A DNA stretch of 64,000 bases from Alicyclobacillus acidocaldarius subsp. acidocaldarius Tc-4-1 (GTDB lineage Bacteria > Bacillota > Bacilli > Alicyclobacillales > Alicyclobacillaceae). This document shows positions 1 to 8,152 of this stretch, one piece after another. Below the pieces are notes generated by a model. The model was not told the origin of the DNA, ran no database searches, and was given only the letters and a program-made list of their open reading frames with translations. Position 1 is the first letter of the stretch; every line of letters starts with the position of its first letter. The DNA lies in NCBI RefSeq assembly GCF_000219875.1, contig NC_017167.1, positions 2,253,360 to 2,317,359 on the forward strand, in the 5' to 3' direction. Made by a program: the position numbers and the translations under genes.

Positions 1-203
1 GTCCAAAGTGAAATTGGCCGAATGCCTCTTCATAATGAGCAAGCGTCCAGTGATGCGGGAAGTACGCTGGCGGGTAAGCGCTGATGTCGGAATTGGGGCT
101 CGAACGACGTCACAAACATCCAATAGAATGGGAGCAGGATCACCACGAGAAAGAATATGAGCACGACATAGCCGATGACGCGCTGATACAATGGCTTTCT
201 CAT
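1..203 (-). pseudogene. Sugar ABC transporter permease, MalG-like (partial, frameshifted)
   Basis: This is the inner-membrane permease partner of the MalF-like protein; together they form the channel of a carbohydrate importer. Only the N-terminus is in the window, and the gene runs off the left edge. The start is the ATG at 203, with GGGAGGA upstream and a 4-bp ATGA overlap with the malF-like stop. The first 30 residues form one hydrophobic segment ending in PFYWMFVTSFEP, typical of MalG proteins. The frame then breaks at a run of four G on the plus strand (95-98). Removing one base restores a continuous reading that begins NSDISAYPPAYFPHHWTL, as expected for the family. I think this is a sequence error rather than decay, because the same kind of shift recurs across the window. 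Confidence 0.75.
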
Positions 204-1147
204 TGCGCTTCCTCCCCGACCATCCCACGAAAAGCAGACAGGAAAATTAGACAAGCCCCTAAAATGAGGATTACTGTGCTGACGGCGACAGCTGCTCCCA
301 AGCCAAAGTGCAGGTTCGTGAATAGCGTTTCCTCACCCAGCATGGCGAGCGACGTGGTCGCCGAACCTGGGCCACCCTGCGTGAGCACGAACGGCAGGTC
401 GAAGATGCCGAAAGCTTGCAGAATCCGAAACAGCCCTGCAATGGCAATGCTGCCGCGCAATTGGGGAAGCGTTACATTCCAGAAGATTTGCCATCCATTT
501 GCGCCGTCGATGCGCGCCGCCTCGTAGTAGTCTTTTGGGATCATCTGCAACCCGCTCAATAGGATGATGACGACAAACGGCGTGGTCTTCCAAATATCCG
601 CCGCCATGAGGGCGATCACAGCCGTCACTGGCTCACCGGTCCAGTTGACAGGGCTGTGGATCACACCGAGACCCTGAAGGATGGCGTTCAGCACACCATA
701 GACGCCGTTGTAGATGTAACCCCACATCTCGGCGGAAATGACCGTGATGAGCGACCATGGAATGAGCATCACCACGACTGAAACGCTCTTGAGTTTCTCC
801 ACGTTCTGGATGGCAAGCGCAATGAGCAGCCCCAAAAACAGTTCGATGGCCACAGTGACAATGGCGTAATACACAGTGAACCACACACTGTGCCAGAACA
901 GCGGGGCGGAATACACATCCACGTAGTTTTGAATTCCATTGAACGTGAACTGAAATCCGTTCTCCGTCAATTGAATGTTATTGAAGCTCATCCACACGGA
1001 ATAGAGGATGGGGAAAATGGTCACGGCCAGGATGACAATGCCGGCAGGGGTCAACATCCCAAAGCCCGCGCGAACGTCGTGGCGAACGACGCTCGCTCGC
1101 CTGCCATCGGTTTGAAACGATGCATGTCCTTCCATCGCCTTTGACAT
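200..1147 (-). CDS. Sugar ABC transporter permease, MalF-like
   Basis: This is an integral membrane permease of a binding-protein-dependent carbohydrate importer (about 315 residues). The sequence shows six or so hydrophobic segments. The conserved cytoplasmic EAA loop reads YYEAARIDGANGWQIFWNVT, which docks the ATPase subunit. Family members of 290-320 residues are usual. I chose the ATG at 1147 (MSKAMEGH) because GGGAGG lies 9 nt upstream; the open frame extends 15 codons further without a good ribosome site. It lies between the malE-like and malG-like genes and overlaps malG by 4 bp, so the three are co-translated. No ATPase gene is seen; such importers in Bacillota commonly share one MsmX-type ATPase encoded elsewhere. 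The substrate is unknown. Confidence 0.9.
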   Translation of the reverse strand: MSKAMEGHASFQTDGRRASVVRHDVRAGFGMLTPAGIVILAVTIFPILYSVWMSFNNIQLTENGFQFTFNGIQNYVDVYSAPLFWHSVWFTVYYAIVTVAIELFLGLLIALAIQNVEKLKSVSVVVMLIPWSLITVISAEMWGYIYNGVYGVLNAILQGLGVIHSPVNWTGEPVTAVIALMAADIWKTTPFVVIILLSGLQMIPKDYYEAARIDGANGWQIFWNVTLPQLRGSIAIAGLFRILQAFGIFDLPFVLTQGGPGSATTSLAMLGEETLFTNLHFGLGAAVAVSTVILILGACLIFLSAFRGMVGEEAQ

Positions 1148-1235
1148 GCGCGCTCGCCTCCCTTCTCCTTCACTTGCGAGCATCGTAGACACAGAGGTAC
1201 GAAATGGGCGGGCGGCAACCGCCCGCCTTGTGTCA

Positions 1236-2636
1236 TCAGAGACCGCCCGAACCGCTGCCGCTCAGAGCCTGCTGAATTTGCTGGTTCGCGTTCTTCAGCG
1301 CCTGCGCTACAGACACACTGCCAGCCAGCGCCGCGTTGACGTTGTCGTAAATGGCCTTGGAGACCGCCGGATAGTTCGGTGTCTGCGCCGGCCGCGAGAC
1401 GAACTTCACCTGTGGCAACAGGGCGAACACCGGGCTGTACTTGGCGAGCGACGGGCTGTCCGCCACAGCCTTGATGGTGGGCATCTCCGAGTTGGCCGCC
1501 AGAATTTCCTGAGCCTGCGGGCTCGTCATCCAGTCAATGAACTGAAGGGCGGCTGCCAGATTCTTCGTGTGCGGGTTGAGGTACAGGTCCCAGCCACCGA
1601 CCGTGCTGTAGCCGCTCGAGCCGTGTCCAGCAAATGTCGGAAGAGGCGCTACGCCGACCTTGCCCACGACCTTCGAGCTCTGCGGATTCTGGGAATCCGA
1701 CCACGCGTAGGACCAGTTGCGCAGGAACACGGCATTCCCTTGCGTGAACACATTCTCAGACTGGGGCTCCTGGAACGTGTCCACCGATTGGGGCGTGACA
1801 CCGGACGTGATGAGCCCTCGCATGAACGAGAGTGCCTGTTTCGCAGCCGCTGTGTTCAGCGTAGCTTTGCCGTTCGTCAGCACGCTGCCGCCTGCATCCG
1901 CCAGGTACTCGTCGAAGTCGCAGGTGAGCCCCTCGTAATCAGCGCCCTGCCAGACGAACCCATACCTCGCTCCACCGTGCTTCACGATGTAAGAAGCCTC
2001 CGTTTGCAGTTGCTGCCACGTCTTCGGCACGGGCAGATGATACTTGGCCAACAGGTCCTTGCGGTAATAAAGGAATGCTGTATCGGCAAACAGCGGCGCC
2101 GCGTAGACCTTTCCGTTATACGTGGCTCCTGCCACCAAGCCGTTCGAAAAGCGCGTCCAGAAGGACGTGGGCAGATAATCCGAGAGCGGCGCCGCCAACT
2201 GATTGTGGGCAAACTGAGCGGGCCAGATCACGTCGCCCATGTAGACGTCTGGCGTGGAAGATCCGCCGCTGATGGAAGCCGTCAGGTCGGCGCGGTTGGT
2301 GTCGGTGTTCGAGGGCTGAACCTGCAACTTCACTTTGATCTTGGGGTATTTCTTTTCAAACGCCGAGACCAACTCGCTGGCGGTGGGGCCAGTGGTGAAT
2401 GACTCCGCCCAGACAATCGTGCCCGAGGCGTTCTTATAGTTCACAAGGTGGGTCGGCTTCGCGATCCGCACCCCGGCCACGCTCACCGTGCTGGCGGACG
2501 ACGCCGCAGTGGATGCGCTTCCATTCGTGTTGGCCTGGGACGCCGTGTTGTTTGGCTGTCCGCATCCAACGACCAGTGCCGCGGCTGCCGAGCTCGCGAG
2601 CGCGACGCTTGTCCAACGCTTGACCTTGCTCTTCAT
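1236..2636 (-). CDS. Sugar ABC transporter substrate-binding lipoprotein, MalE-like
   Basis: This extracellular solute-binding protein of family 1 captures the sugar for the MalFG-like permease. The N-terminus has a lipoprotein signal: basic start, hydrophobic stretch and lipobox VVGC, followed by a Ser/Thr/Ala-rich linker. The body carries family features such as the WAESF strand near the start, GDVIWPAQFA, and a C-terminal WMTSPQAQEILA helix. The length (about 466 residues) is slightly long because of the linker. I chose the ATG at 2636, with GGGGG 9 nt upstream; a GTG at 2642 is possible. Only 36 bp separate it from the lacI-like gene, so the regulator and transporter are one transcription unit. 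Confidence 0.9.
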   Translation of the reverse strand: MKSKVKRWTSVALASSAAAALVVGCGQPNNTASQANTNGSASTAASSASTVSVAGVRIAKPTHLVNYKNASGTIVWAESFTTGPTASELVSAFEKKYPKIKVKLQVQPSNTDTNRADLTASISGGSSTPDVYMGDVIWPAQFAHNQLAAPLSDYLPTSFWTRFSNGLVAGATYNGKVYAAPLFADTAFLYYRKDLLAKYHLPVPKTWQQLQTEASYIVKHGGARYGFVWQGADYEGLTCDFDEYLADAGGSVLTNGKATLNTAAAKQALSFMRGLITSGVTPQSVDTFQEPQSENVFTQGNAVFLRNWSYAWSDSQNPQSSKVVGKVGVAPLPTFAGHGSSGYSTVGGWDLYLNPHTKNLAAALQFIDWMTSPQAQEILAANSEMPTIKAVADSPSLAKYSPVFALLPQVKFVSRPAQTPNYPAVSKAIYDNVNAALAGSVSVAQALKNANQQIQQALSGSGSGGL

Positions 2637-2672
2637 CTGCACATACCCCCATTGTGTCTTAAAATCGATCCG

Positions 2673-3695
2673 TCAGGAAACGGAACGAACGGACTCGCGT
2701 TCTACTAGGCGATGCGGCAACAAGTAATCCCCAATCTCAGAAGGTGACGGAGGCTGTGACGCCGCCCGAATCAACCATTTGACAGCTTCCTCACCGATTT
2801 CATGAAACGGCTGAGCGACCGTCGTAAGCCTCGGTGTCACCATGCGCGCGATGGGCAGATCGTCAAATCCCATGACAGAGATGTCATCTGGCACGCGATA
2901 GCCGTGATCGTTCAAACAGCGTATCGCGCCGAGCGCCATTTCATCCGACGCGGTGCACACCGCTGTGAAGGGCACGTCTCGGATCCGCTCCAGCAAGCGC
3001 TGCATGGCCTGATAGCCGTCATCAAAACGATACTGCCCAAACTCCACGCGCGCCTCGCAATACTCGATTCCGAAATGGCGAAGCCCCTCCCGATACCCTT
3101 CCAAGCGCAACTCGCCAGTCCAGTCATCCCATATCTGTCCAGCGATCATCGCAATCTGCCGATGTCCTCTGGACACCAGGTACGCCACGACGTCGAACAT
3201 GGCTCGCACTTCATCGATGCGAAAGGCGGTGAGCGGCGTCTTCGCGGCGCTCTGCGTCAGCGTGAGGACGACAGGGATGTTGAGCCGCTGAAGAATGGGG
3301 TCGTAGTCCTCCGTCACCAGTTTGCTGGTGAAGATGATGCCCGACACCTGGTAGCCGCTGAGGATGGAGAAGCCCTCAAACGCCCGCTCGCGCGAATGCT
3401 CAGAGTCGTACAGCAAGACCTTCATGCCGTACTGTTGACTGGCACGATCAATGCCCTTGTAGAGCTCGTTGAAAAAGAAATCCGTGATGCCGGGCACGAT
3501 GAGCCCCAGCGTGTCGCTTCTTCGCGCGGATAGTCCTCGAGCGATGGCGCTCGGCTGATACGACATCTCTTCCATCACCTTGCGAACGCGTTCGAGGGTC
3601 TCGGGATCGACCAGGTCCGGCCGATTCAGGGCGCGAGACACGGTCGCGGCAGACACCCCCGCCGCCTTGGCGACGTCGCGGATGGTCGCTCGCAA
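2673..3695 (-). CDS. LacI-family transcriptional regulator of the sugar transporter
   Basis: This is a repressor-type regulator (340 residues) that most likely controls its own operon with the downstream malEFG-like genes in response to the transported sugar. The N-terminal LacI helix-turn-helix is clear (TIRDVAKAAGVSAATVSRAL), followed by the hinge helix (SAIARGLSARRS) and a periplasmic-binding-protein-like effector domain with GLIVPG, AIRCLNDHGYRVPDDISVMGFDD and TVAQP motifs. The start is TTG, chosen because AGGAGG lies 9 nt upstream and the helix-turn-helix begins at once. A strong sigma-A promoter and a cre-like site lie just upstream (3756-3793). The effector cannot be named from sequence. 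Confidence 0.92.
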   Translation of the reverse strand: MRATIRDVAKAAGVSAATVSRALNRPDLVDPETLERVRKVMEEMSYQPSAIARGLSARRSDTLGLIVPGITDFFFNELYKGIDRASQQYGMKVLLYDSEHSRERAFEGFSILSGYQVSGIIFTSKLVTEDYDPILQRLNIPVVLTLTQSAAKTPLTAFRIDEVRAMFDVVAYLVSRGHRQIAMIAGQIWDDWTGELRLEGYREGLRHFGIEYCEARVEFGQYRFDDGYQAMQRLLERIRDVPFTAVCTASDEMALGAIRCLNDHGYRVPDDISVMGFDDLPIARMVTPRLTTVAQPFHEIGEEAVKWLIRAASQPPSPSEIGDYLLPHRLVERESVRSVS

Positions 3696-3755
3696 GCTGC
3701 GTCACCTCCTTGTGCAACAGTTTCATAAAACGGTTACACAAACTCGAACATCGTC

Positions 3756-3784
3756 ATCATACGAGAACACACGCGTCATGTCAA
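3756..3784 (-). promoter_or_regulatory. Sigma-A promoter of the lacI-malEFG operon
   Basis: Read on the minus strand there is a perfect -35 box (TTGACA, 3784-3779), a 17-bp spacer and the -10 box TATGAT (3761-3756). The LacI-like start codon lies about 60 bp downstream. A palindrome-like stretch at 3726-3738 (TAAAACGGTTACA on the plus strand) sits between promoter and start and could be a LacI-family operator, but its symmetry is weak. Confidence 0.8.
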
Positions 3785-3793
3785 CGCTTTCAA
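3779..3793 (-). promoter_or_regulatory. Putative cre (CcpA) site overlapping the -35 box
   Basis: The minus-strand sequence TTGAAAGCGTTGACA fits the catabolite-responsive-element consensus WTGAAARCGYTTWNN with one mismatch. It overlaps the -35 hexamer of the lacI-malEFG promoter. CcpA binding here would block the promoter when preferred sugars are present. This is inferred from consensus only. Confidence 0.6.
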
Positions 3794-3948
3794 TGTTGAA
3801 ATGTATCGTTTTCATTCGGTGTCGCTTTGATGCAATCTCCTCGTCTCGAACCGAATGGCGTGGGACACGCGGTGTGGCTTCAAACATACTTTCATTGATG
3901 GTCAAAATGAGCTATCTTGAAATTATCCTTTCAAGGCAGGCGATCCGC

Positions 3949-5013
3949 ATGAAATTCCCGAATGCCGTGAGGCTTCTGCGCGAGATGGCCGGGCTCAGTC
4001 GATCCGAACTCGCCCGACGCGCAGGGATCACGCCACAAGCATTGGGCCTCATTGAACAGGGGAAAGTGAGTCCTTCGACGCACGTCGCCTTACGCCTGGC
4101 CAAAGCGCTCGGCACCACGGTGGAGTCGCTTTTTGATCCGGAACAAAAGGCGGCGCACCACGCTGGCGCGGGTAGCTTGCGCACAGAACGCGTGGCGCTC
4201 GCGGAAATTGCGGGCGTGCGCGTGGCGAGATCGCTCGAGGACTCGGCTCAACCTGTTCCTTCCGACGGCCTACGCGACGAGAGTGGATGCACGGACTGGA
4301 TCACGACGTTCGACGGTTGGATGGCGCGCGTCTTTCTGTCGGGATGTGACCCAGCGCTCTCGCTGCTGGCCGCCTGGGTGAATCGCCGATGCCGCGCGTG
4401 CGAAGCGGTCCACTTTCTCTCGACCAACGAGGGCGCGATGGCGGAACTTAAGCTAGGGCAGACGCACATTGCGAGCGTCCACGGGACGAGCGACGCCGTC
4501 CGCTCGCTCGCGAAAGGAAAGGATTGGGTCATTGTACCGTTGGCGCAATGGCGCATGGGCTGGATAGTCCCTCGTCACAATCCCAAGCGCTGGATGGTGG
4601 AGACTGGGTTTCGGGAGGCGCGTCCGCGCATCGTCAACCGCCCCCGCGGAGCCGGTGCCCGCGCGCTGGTGGACGAGGCACTTCGTCGAGAGGGCGTTTC
4701 TCCGGATGATATCTGCGGCTATGACGTGGTGGCGAAGACGCACCATGAGGTAGTGCGGGCGGTGGCGTTTGGCGGCGCAGATGTCGGCATCGCGCACGAG
4801 GCCGCCGCGACGCCCGAAGTCGCCTTTCTGCCCATTCGCGAAGAAATCACCTGGCTCGTCGTTCCGCGCGCCAACCTCCATCATCCTGGCGTGCAGCAGG
4901 TGCTCGATGTACTGCAGTCGGATCGGTTCCGCCGCGATCTCTCGGCCTTTGGCCCGTACGACGTCTCCGTGACGGGCGCCCGAATGAGTGTACTGTCGAA
5001 ACGCGGGACCTAG
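3949..5013 (+). CDS. XRE helix-turn-helix regulator fused to a substrate-binding-like domain
   Basis: This is a one-component regulator of about 354 residues. Residues 1-65 form an XRE/Cro helix-turn-helix (RLLREMAGLSRSELARRAGI, then LGLIEQGKVSPSTHVALRLA). The rest resembles a type 2 periplasmic-binding-protein domain, with CDPALSLLAAWVNRR, GRPRGAGARALVDEAL-like and VAKTHHEVVRAVAFGGADVGI segments, as in regulators that sense oxyanions. It is directly followed by the WtpA-like and permease genes on the same strand, so it probably senses molybdate or tungstate and controls them. I chose the ATG at 3949, where the helix-turn-helix begins; an in-frame ATG at 3907 would add 14 residues. The ligand is inferred from context. 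Confidence 0.82.
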   Translation: MKFPNAVRLLREMAGLSRSELARRAGITPQALGLIEQGKVSPSTHVALRLAKALGTTVESLFDPEQKAAHHAGAGSLRTERVALAEIAGVRVARSLEDSAQPVPSDGLRDESGCTDWITTFDGWMARVFLSGCDPALSLLAAWVNRRCRACEAVHFLSTNEGAMAELKLGQTHIASVHGTSDAVRSLAKGKDWVIVPLAQWRMGWIVPRHNPKRWMVETGFREARPRIVNRPRGAGARALVDEALRREGVSPDDICGYDVVAKTHHEVVRAVAFGGADVGIAHEAAATPEVAFLPIREEITWLVVPRANLHHPGVQQVLDVLQSDRFRRDLSAFGPYDVSVTGARMSVLSKRGT

Positions 5014-5023
5014 GGGGATGGAT

Positions 5024-6049
5024 ATGAGGATGTCGATGCGTTCCACCGTGAGCGGCGCCATGGCCGCTCTGATGCTCCTGGCCACAGGTTGTGGCACGTC
5101 CACGACCGCTGAGAATACCGCCGGCGGAGCCGCCTCCGCAGCGCCATCAAAGCCGGTGCCGTTATCCGTGTTTTACGCGGGCTCCATGACGCACGTGATG
5201 GAACAGGTGATTCGACCGCGGGTGGACCAGGCGCTGCACATTGACTTTCAAGGCGAAGGGGCTGGCTCGGCAGAACTGGCCCATATGATCACGTCCAAAC
5301 TGGCGAACCCAGACGTGTTCATCAGCGCCTCTCCTGCTGTCGACGTGAACGATCTCATGGGCGCGTCCAACGGCAACGCCGCGCGCTGGTACGCGACCCT
5401 TGCGACCGACGAGTTGGTCATTGCGTATTCGCCGAAGAGCAAGGAGGCAGGCGAGTTCAAACTCGCGGCGGAAGGCAAAGTGCCTTGGTACAAGGTGCTG
5501 GAGATGCCCGGCGTTCGCTTTGGGCGCACGGATCCCAAACTGGACCCGAAGGGCGCCAACACCATTCTCATGATGAAGCTGGCGGAGACGTACTACCACC
5601 AGCCGAACCTGGAGAAAACCATTCTCGGCAGCGACGAAAACCCGGCTCAGGTGTTCCCGGAAGAAGATCTCATCGCGCAACTGACCAGCGGACAGATGGA
5701 CGCCGTGATCGCGTACAAACACGAGGCCATCGAGTGGCATGTGCCGTACATCACCCTGCCAAGCGCTATCAACTTGGGCGATCCGGCCCTGGCCAAAGAC
5801 TACGCCAAGGTCTCGTGGACGCCCGATGGCGGCGGAAAGACGGTGAAAGGTGCGCCCATTCTTTTCACCATCACTGTACTCACCCATGCCCCACACCCCG
5901 AGCAGGCAGCCGCGTTCGTGCGATATATGACGGTGGGACCAGGCCATCAGATCTTGATGCAGGACGGCTTCACCCCAACACCCATCCGGTTCTACGGCGA
6001 CCTGCGAAGCGTGCCGGCCAGCCTGCGAGCCATCGAGGAGCACTCGTGA
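5024..6049 (+). CDS. Molybdate/tungstate-type substrate-binding lipoprotein (WtpA/ModA-like)
   Basis: This is the extracellular binding protein of an oxyanion ABC importer. The N-terminus is a lipoprotein signal with lipobox LATGC. The mature part begins PLSVFYAGSMTHVMEQ and contains FGRTDPKLDPKGANT, MKLAETYYHQ, an EEDLIAQLTSGQMDAVIAYK segment and YITLPSAINLGDP. These resemble the WtpA (tungstate/molybdate) branch more than classical ModA. ATG starts exist at 5018, 5024 and 5030; I prefer 5024 because GGGGG lies 6 nt upstream. It starts 10 nt after the regulator and ends 4 nt before the permease, so the three form an operon. Which oxyanion is bound cannot be told. Confidence 0.85.
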   Translation: MRMSMRSTVSGAMAALMLLATGCGTSTTAENTAGGAASAAPSKPVPLSVFYAGSMTHVMEQVIRPRVDQALHIDFQGEGAGSAELAHMITSKLANPDVFISASPAVDVNDLMGASNGNAARWYATLATDELVIAYSPKSKEAGEFKLAAEGKVPWYKVLEMPGVRFGRTDPKLDPKGANTILMMKLAETYYHQPNLEKTILGSDENPAQVFPEEDLIAQLTSGQMDAVIAYKHEAIEWHVPYITLPSAINLGDPALAKDYAKVSWTPDGGGKTVKGAPILFTITVLTHAPHPEQAAAFVRYMTVGPGHQILMQDGFTPTPIRFYGDLRSVPASLRAIEEHS

Positions 6050-6053
6050 GCCG

Positions 6054-6836
6054 ATGTTGCGGAGCCTGAGAACGTCTGCGCTGTACGCCGCGGGTGCCGT
6101 GTCCGTGGCGTACGCGCTCTGGCCCATCATACGGCTCGCCGCCGACGCACCTCCCGACGCTATTGTCCAGGCGTGGCGCCAGCCGGAACTGCTGCAGGCC
6201 GCGGCCACGTCCCTGATGAGTGCCGCCCTTTCGACGGCGCTGTCCGTGGTCCTTGGCGTGCCTGCGGCGTTCCTGCTTGTCAGGTTTCGCTTTCCGGGCA
6301 AGTGGTTGCTCGAAACCCTGCTGCTTCTGCCGCTCGTGCTCCCGCCCATCGTCGGCGGCGTGGCCCTCATGGACGTGTTTGGCCCCTATACGGCCATTGG
6401 CAGCTTCGCAGCGGCGCACCACTTGCCGCTCACCCTCTCCGTGGCCGGCATCGTGCTGGCCCAGTGGTATGTCACGAGCCCGTTTCTCGTGTTCACATCG
6501 CGCGCGGGATTCGCGGAGATCCCGAAGGAGTTGCACGAGGCGTTTCGCCTCGACGGGGCCGATGGCTGGACGACGTTTTGGCGCCTGTACGTACCGCTTG
6601 CGGCGGGCTCTATCCTGACCGGCGCCGCGCTGACCTTCGCGCGCGCCCTTGGCGAATTTGGCGCCACCATGCTCATGGCGTACCACCCGTACAGCCTGCC
6701 CGTCTACATCTGGGTGCAGTTCACGGCCGGCGGGGTGGCGAGCATGGTGCCCATTGCGTCCGGCATCGTGATGGCGCTCGCCGTGGGCGTGGCGGCTGTC
6801 CGACTGGTGGGCTCCAGGTTCGTCCGCAGAGGCTGA
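6054..6836 (+). CDS. Molybdate/tungstate-type ABC permease (WtpB/ModB-like)
   Basis: This is an inner-membrane permease of 260 residues with about six hydrophobic segments. The EAA loop is clear (LHEAFRLDGADGWTTFWRLY), as is the ModB-like PLVLPPIVGGVALM segment and the FARALGEFGATMLMAY helix. It follows the binding protein by 4 nt. No ATPase (ModC/WtpC) gene follows; transcription probably ends at the hairpin at 6866-6899, so the ATPase must be supplied from elsewhere or is lost. A start at 6054 with no strong ribosome site suggests translational coupling to the upstream gene. Confidence 0.88.
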   Translation: MLRSLRTSALYAAGAVSVAYALWPIIRLAADAPPDAIVQAWRQPELLQAAATSLMSAALSTALSVVLGVPAAFLLVRFRFPGKWLLETLLLLPLVLPPIVGGVALMDVFGPYTAIGSFAAAHHLPLTLSVAGIVLAQWYVTSPFLVFTSRAGFAEIPKELHEAFRLDGADGWTTFWRLYVPLAAGSILTGAALTFARALGEFGATMLMAYHPYSLPVYIWVQFTAGGVASMVPIASGIVMALAVGVAAVRLVGSRFVRRG

Positions 6837-6865
6837 CGGCAAAAGCGTCTCCCGCGAAACGCGAA

Positions 6866-6899
6866 GGCCGCCCCGGCGCCTACCGCGCGCGGGACGGCC
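6866..6899. terminator. Hairpin between convergent permease and peroxiredoxin genes
   Basis: An imperfect GC-rich inverted repeat (GGCCG...CGGCC, about 13 paired bases) lies between the two stop codons. There is no long T-run on either side, so a terminator role is plausible but not certain. Confidence 0.45.
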
Positions 6900-6915
6900 C
6901 ATCGTGGCGTCGCGC

Positions 6916-7563
6916 TTAGATCTTCTTCATGCGCAGATACCAGGTCTTGTACTCGAGCCCTTTGGCCGCCGCCTCTTCCTCGCTCTCGATAGCATCGAGC
7001 GTCGCAGGCGCAGGCACTACGACCGGATCCCCGGGCTGCCAGTCGGCCGGGCAGGACACGCCGTTCTTGTCGGCTGTCTGCAGCGCATCGATGACCCGCA
7101 GGATCTCCGAGATGTTGCGGCCGACGTTCATCGGATAGTAGATCATGGCGCGGAGAATCCCCTTGTCGTCAATGAAGAACACCGTCCGCACCGTCGACGT
7201 GTTGTTGGCCGCCGGATGGATCATCCCATACAGGTTCGCGACCTTCATGTCCAGGTCAGCGATGACCGGGAACGGGATTTTCACGCCGAACGCCTTCTCC
7301 AAGTCATGCACCCAAGCCAGGTGCGACTGCACGCTGTCGATGGAGAGGCCAATCAGCTGGACGTTCCGCTTCTCGAACTCCTCGTAGCGACGAGCAAACG
7401 CGCCGAACTCCGTCGAGCAGACGGGCGTGAAGTCTGCCGGATGCGAGAACAGCACCACCCATTTTCCGCGCAGGTCGCTCAGTTTGATCTTCCCATGCGT
7501 GGTGTTGGCCTCGAAATCCGGAGCAGGCTCGTTGAGGCGAGGCAGCGTGTGCACTTCGGACAT
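6916..7563 (-). CDS. 1-Cys peroxiredoxin (Prx6/AhpC-TSA family)
   Basis: This is a cytoplasmic thiol peroxidase of about 215 residues that reduces peroxides. The peroxidatic cysteine lies in HPADFTPVCSTEF, and the Prx6-type C-terminal extension is present (NGVSCPADWQPGD). Other family motifs are RTVFFIDDKGILRAMIYYPM and GRNISEILRVIDALQ. The second cysteine in CPADW is usual for bacterial and archaeal Prx6-like enzymes. I chose the ATG at 7563 because GGGAGAG lies 6 nt upstream; ATGs at 7569 and 7578 are in frame. The gene is monocistronic. Confidence 0.92.
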   Translation of the reverse strand: MSEVHTLPRLNEPAPDFEANTTHGKIKLSDLRGKWVVLFSHPADFTPVCSTEFGAFARRYEEFEKRNVQLIGLSIDSVQSHLAWVHDLEKAFGVKIPFPVIADLDMKVANLYGMIHPAANNTSTVRTVFFIDDKGILRAMIYYPMNVGRNISEILRVIDALQTADKNGVSCPADWQPGDPVVVPAPATLDAIESEEEAAAKGLEYKTWYLRMKKI

Positions 7564-7696
7564 GCGCATCTCTCCCATTCTCCAACTTCGATTATCGGAT
7601 TACTAAGTATACTGTACCACGCCGCTGCGGCGGGTACAAGCGGTCTGCCGGTCTCACCATCTCTTTTCCACGCCATTGCGCCGAATCCTGCCGATC

Positions 7697-8108
7697 CTAG
7701 GTGGCGCGAAAGGCAGGAGCCGCGATGTCCGCGAGCGTGTATTGATTTAACGTCTCCAGGAAGGCGTCAACCGCTTCACCGAGCGCGCGCCGCAACTTGC
7801 AGCCTGGAAGCAGCACGCAGCTATCGTTCGCAAAGCACCCCACTACGGCGAAGTCGTCTTCCATCGCGGACAACGTCGCCAATTCGAATGTCGTTGGGCG
7901 GCATCGCTAGGCGCATGCCACCTCCGCGACCGCGCACCGTCTCCAGATAGCCCACTTGCCCGAGTCGATGCACCGCCTTCGTCAAGTGATTGCGCGAAAT
8001 CCCGTACACGCGCGCGATCTCGTCGACCTGCACGAGCTTCCCCGCTGGCTGATTGGCCGTGTATATGAGGACGCGCAGTGCATAATCCGTGAACAAGGTC
8101 AGGTTCAC
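7697..8108 (-). pseudogene. nsrR: NsrR-like Rrf2-family nitric-oxide-sensing repressor (frameshifted)
   Basis: Rrf2-family regulators of this type bind a [4Fe-4S] cluster and repress nitrosative-stress genes. The start is GTG at 8108, with AGGAGG 7 nt upstream. The first 80 residues match NsrR (NLTLFTDYALRVLIYTA, SRNHLTKAVHRLGQVGYLET, GRGGGMRLA). The frame then shifts near 7866-7872, after IRIGDVVR. The continuation EDDFAVVGCFANDSCVLLPG, then CKLRRALGEAVDAFL, lies in the next frame and contains the three cluster cysteines expected for NsrR. The repaired gene would give a full-length protein. A two-base loss from a CG repeat, or one extra base, would explain the break. It could be a sequencing error or a real lesion. 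Confidence 0.8.
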
Positions 8109-8152
8109 AGCGTCACCTCCTGCTGGAGCTCGCATCCGAGCTTGTCCAAATC

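Noticed and set aside
1146..2402. Long plus-strand open frame of 418 codons opposite the malE-like gene
   Set aside because: It is rich in Arg, His and Val in the way of antisense frames in GC-rich DNA, has no ribosome site, and the minus-strand frame encodes a clear binding protein.
3726..3742. LacI operator downstream of the lacI promoter
   Set aside because: Only a partial palindrome (AAAACGGTTACA); kept as a remark, not as a feature.
6054..6919. Alternative-frame plus-strand frames inside the permease gene (6173-6919, 6220-6618)
   Set aside because: Arg- and Pro-rich shadow frames of a GC-rich membrane protein gene.
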